Shown in pieces: positions 40,042 through 41,730 of a DNA stretch of 41,730 nucleotides. The DNA lies in contig JAODLY010000054.1 in the NCBI GenBank assembly GCA_025464445.1, positions 1-41,730 on the forward strand, read 5' to 3'. Position 1 is the first letter of the stretch, and every line of letters starts with the position of its first letter. Under the pieces are notes generated by a model. That model worked only from the letters and a program-made list of their open reading frames with translations. It had not been told where the DNA came from and ran no database searches. A program made the position numbers and the translations under genes. The stretch is from Rhodoglobus sp. Its GTDB lineage: Bacteria > Actinomycetota > Actinomycetes > Actinomycetales > Microbacteriaceae.

Positions 40042-41479
40042 CCTCCTCGTCCGCGACATCCGCGAACGCGAGCTTGGGCACGAGGAACAGCAGCACAGCG
40101 GCCAGGAGTGCGCCGACCCCGCAGATCACCCACACCGTCATATAGCCGGAGAGGCTCGATGCGGTGCTCGTCGCCGCCGCGACCACTCCCATCGCCAGCA
40201 CGATGCCGAAGATGGCGGAGGCGAATGAGCCACCGATCGTCTTCGTCGTATTGGTGAGCGCCGCGGCGATCCCCGTCTGGCCACGCGGTGCTGCGGCTGC
40301 GGCGGCCGCGGGCATGGCGCCGACCAGGGCCCCGGAGCCGATGCCGGCGATGAACATGTTCATGAACACCTGCCACACCTCGAGATGGAACGGGATGAAG
40401 AGCAGGTAACCCGCCGCGACGAAGAAGGCGGCGACGATGAGGGCGATGCGCGGTGACGTGCGCTTGGAGACGACCGGGAACAGCAGCGCGCCGCCGATCA
40501 TCGAGATCAGGTACACACCGATGAGCGTGGATCGATCGCCGGAGTCGAGGCCGAGGCCGTATCCGTTGGACGGGTCGGTGCCCGCATAGGCGCTCAGTGG
40601 CGCCTGCGCGCCGAGAAGGCTGATGCCGATCAGGAATGCCGTCAGCTGCACCGGCCACATGTTCGGCTGCTTCAGCACCCGCAGGTCGATCGCCGGATCC
40701 CTCTGTTTCAACTCGAAGCGGGCGAACGGGATGAAGACGGCGATGCCCGCGACGATCAGGATGTAAACCCACCAGGCTTCCGGCCCGTTCAGCCGCAGGA
40801 ACGTGAGGCCGGACGTGATGAGCAGCAGGCCGATCGTGAGGATGCTGAACCCGCGGATGTCGAGGGTGCGTCCCGGCAGCGGGGTCGACTCCGGTACCCC
40901 GAACAGGATCGCGAAGAACACGAGTGTCACGGCGATGGCCGGGATCATGAGGGTCAGGGGAACGTTCTGGCCGGTCCATCCGAACACCCGACCGCCGAGC
41001 AGCGCCCCGATGATCGCACCCGCCTCGAGGGCGACCACGAGGAATCCCGCAGCCCTTCGGGTCTGCGACGCACCCTTGCCGGTGCGGCGCCCGCGATCGA
41101 AGATGAGCGCGACCTCCAGCGGCAGCCAGACGACGTAGAAACCCTGCAGCGCCCAGGCGATCAGGAACGTGGTGAAGTTGTCCGCGAGCACGAGCGCCCA
41201 GGTCGACAAGGCGGTGAGCACTGTCGAAATCAGCAGGATCTTCTTGTGGCCGTACATGTCCCCGAGCTTGGCCAGGATCGGCACGACGAGGGCAGACAGC
41301 AGCAGTTGCGCGGCCTCGAACCAGTTGAAGTCGGCGTCTTTGATGTGCAGGTATTTGACGAGGTCGCTGATGAGCGGCACGTAGTACCCCTGCAGGATCC
41401 CGCTGACGATTTCGACGAGGAAGAGGAACCCGATGAGCCCGAAAGTGACGCCAGCGGCCTTGCCGCGCACGAGTGACAT
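40013..41479 (-). CDS. MFS transporter
   Basis: A 488-aa transporter with 12-14 hydrophobic segments. It has a motif-A-like AKLGDMYGHKKILLISTVLT near residue 72, the signature LIAWALQGFYVVWLPLEVAL near 106, and a second-half SKRTSPRIALIVAAFFVAAG. Between TM6 and TM7 lies VPESTPLPGRTLDIRGFSIL, an arrangement seen in 14-segment exporters. The ATG at 41479 is chosen because ATG begins MSLVRGKAAG just before the first membrane segment; on the minus strand TACGAT lies exactly 6 bases upstream with no ribosome binding site, suggesting leaderless translation. A longer frame starts at 41560 without support. The stop lies inside the SDR gene's 3' end. Confidence 0.9.
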   Translation of the reverse strand: MSLVRGKAAGVTFGLIGFLFLVEIVSGILQGYYVPLISDLVKYLHIKDADFNWFEAAQLLLSALVVPILAKLGDMYGHKKILLISTVLTALSTWALVLADNFTTFLIAWALQGFYVVWLPLEVALIFDRGRRTGKGASQTRRAAGFLVVALEAGAIIGALLGGRVFGWTGQNVPLTLMIPAIAVTLVFFAILFGVPESTPLPGRTLDIRGFSILTIGLLLITSGLTFLRLNGPEAWWVYILIVAGIAVFIPFARFELKQRDPAIDLRVLKQPNMWPVQLTAFLIGISLLGAQAPLSAYAGTDPSNGYGLGLDSGDRSTLIGVYLISMIGGALLFPVVSKRTSPRIALIVAAFFVAAGYLLFIPFHLEVWQVFMNMFIAGIGSGALVGAMPAAAAAAAPRGQTGIAAALTNTTKTIGGSFASAIFGIVLAMGVVAAATSTASSLSGYMTVWVICGVGALLAAVLLFLVPKLAFADVADEEVIPEVTTVP

Positions 41480-41635
41480 GATCGGATCGTAGCGCGGGTG
41501 TGCGACGATTTCGGGATGCCCGCAGCCAAGGAGAAGTCGTCGATTCTGGGCGGTCGTCATTCTCGCGCCGAGCCTGGTGCACTATGCGCAACCGCACGAC
41601 GTCATCCCTCCCACGCTGACCGGATGACGCTCGAG

Positions 41636-41698
41636 CGCCGAGTTGTCCATTCCGCACCGTCGTGGCCTGCACGAGCATGCGAAAGCGACAACTCGGCG
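41636..41698. repeat. Palindromic intergenic repeat near the window end
   Basis: CGCCGAGTTGTC at 41636-41647 and GACAACTCGGCG at 41687-41698 form a perfect 12-bp inverted repeat around a 39-base centre. On the minus strand the left half reads GGTGCGGAATGGACAACTCGGC, which resembles the right arm at 24320-24340 (common pattern GCGGAA...CAACTC.GC), so both may belong to one dispersed family. The flanking 41480-41635 holds no gene I can support. Confidence 0.65.
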
Positions 41699-41730
41699 GG
41701 CCGCGCGCGGCGGGCGCGGCGCGCGCGGGC
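41694..41730. other. Uninterrupted run of G and C
   Basis: The last 37 bases are only G and C, with many GCGCG/CGCGC steps. It follows directly from the right arm of the palindromic repeat and continues out of the window. It could be a low-complexity or strongly folding intergenic segment. Confidence 0.8.

Noticed and set aside
41516-41730. Plus-strand frame open to the window edge (MPAAKEKSS...)
   Set aside because: It passes through the palindromic repeat and the pure G+C run, becomes Arg/Ala only, and has no recognisable domain.
1-41730. CRISPR arrays, insertion sequences, prophage genes and canonical tRNAs
   Set aside because: I looked for regularly spaced repeats, transposase or integrase motifs and cloverleaf ends with CCA; only the tmRNA and the short repeats listed were found.

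Overview
The window is high-GC DNA from an actinobacterium, most likely a member of the Microbacteriaceae. The evidence is a tmRNA tag of the actinobacterial ADS...ALAA type, an OdhA/Kgd-type fused 2-oxoglutarate dehydrogenase E2-E1, the hisN-rsgA-aroA / sigR(sigH)-anti-sigma arrangement, a mycobacterial-type guaB1 next to two CNNM genes, and start codons that often follow a TANNNT -10 box with no ribosome binding site. It reads as ordinary chromosome: I see no insertion sequence, integrase, phage gene, CRISPR array or canonical tRNA. The family name is inference.

Layout. 0-4.4 kb: smpB, a SIMPL-domain protein, an APC amino-acid permease, a B-type DyP peroxidase and the ssrA tmRNA, so both parts of trans-translation lie within 4.4 kb. 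4.4-8.7 kb: a ManA-like isomerase and an XylFGH-type sugar ABC transporter. 9.0-10.0 kb: two tandem Septum_form-like lipoproteins. 10.1-14.4 kb: hisN-rsgA-aroA on the minus strand, divergent from a SigR/SigH sigma factor and its zinc anti-sigma factor, with an exact SigR-type promoter between them. 14.4-15.0 kb: a VapBC-like toxin-antitoxin pair with a palindromic operator on its start codon. 15.1-19.0 kb: odhA. 19.1-23.0 kb: guaB1 and two CNNM/CorC-like membrane proteins. 23.0-24.2 kb: a HAD fragment and nnrD. 24.3-26.8 kb: a polar amino-acid ABC transporter. 26.9-29.9 kb: a GT-C-type membrane glycosyltransferase, a thiamine-binding-family protein and an MFS exporter. 29.8-34.6 kb: a signalling block with a histidine kinase, a membrane protein that may be a degenerate kinase, two related NarL-like regulators and a lipoprotein. 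34.7-37.3 kb: metY-metX. 37.6-41.5 kb: a DHA2 exporter, a short-chain dehydrogenase and another 12-14 TM exporter. The last 250 bases hold a palindromic repeat and a run of pure G+C.

What stands out. (1) The sigma factor has a SigR-type promoter and a second -10 box, each placed so that its transcript would begin at or near a different in-frame ATG. This suggests two leaderless isoforms, comparable to the SigR/SigR' pair of Streptomyces. (2) The vapBC operator, -10 box and GTG start share about 25 bases. (3) The signalling block at 29.8-34.6 kb does not match a two-component layout I know. (4) A HAD protein without its nucleophile motif is wedged between neighbours with which it shares both start and stop bases. 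(5) Related palindromic elements occur at 24.2 kb and 41.6 kb. No single novel system is proved; the signalling block is the best candidate for something undescribed.
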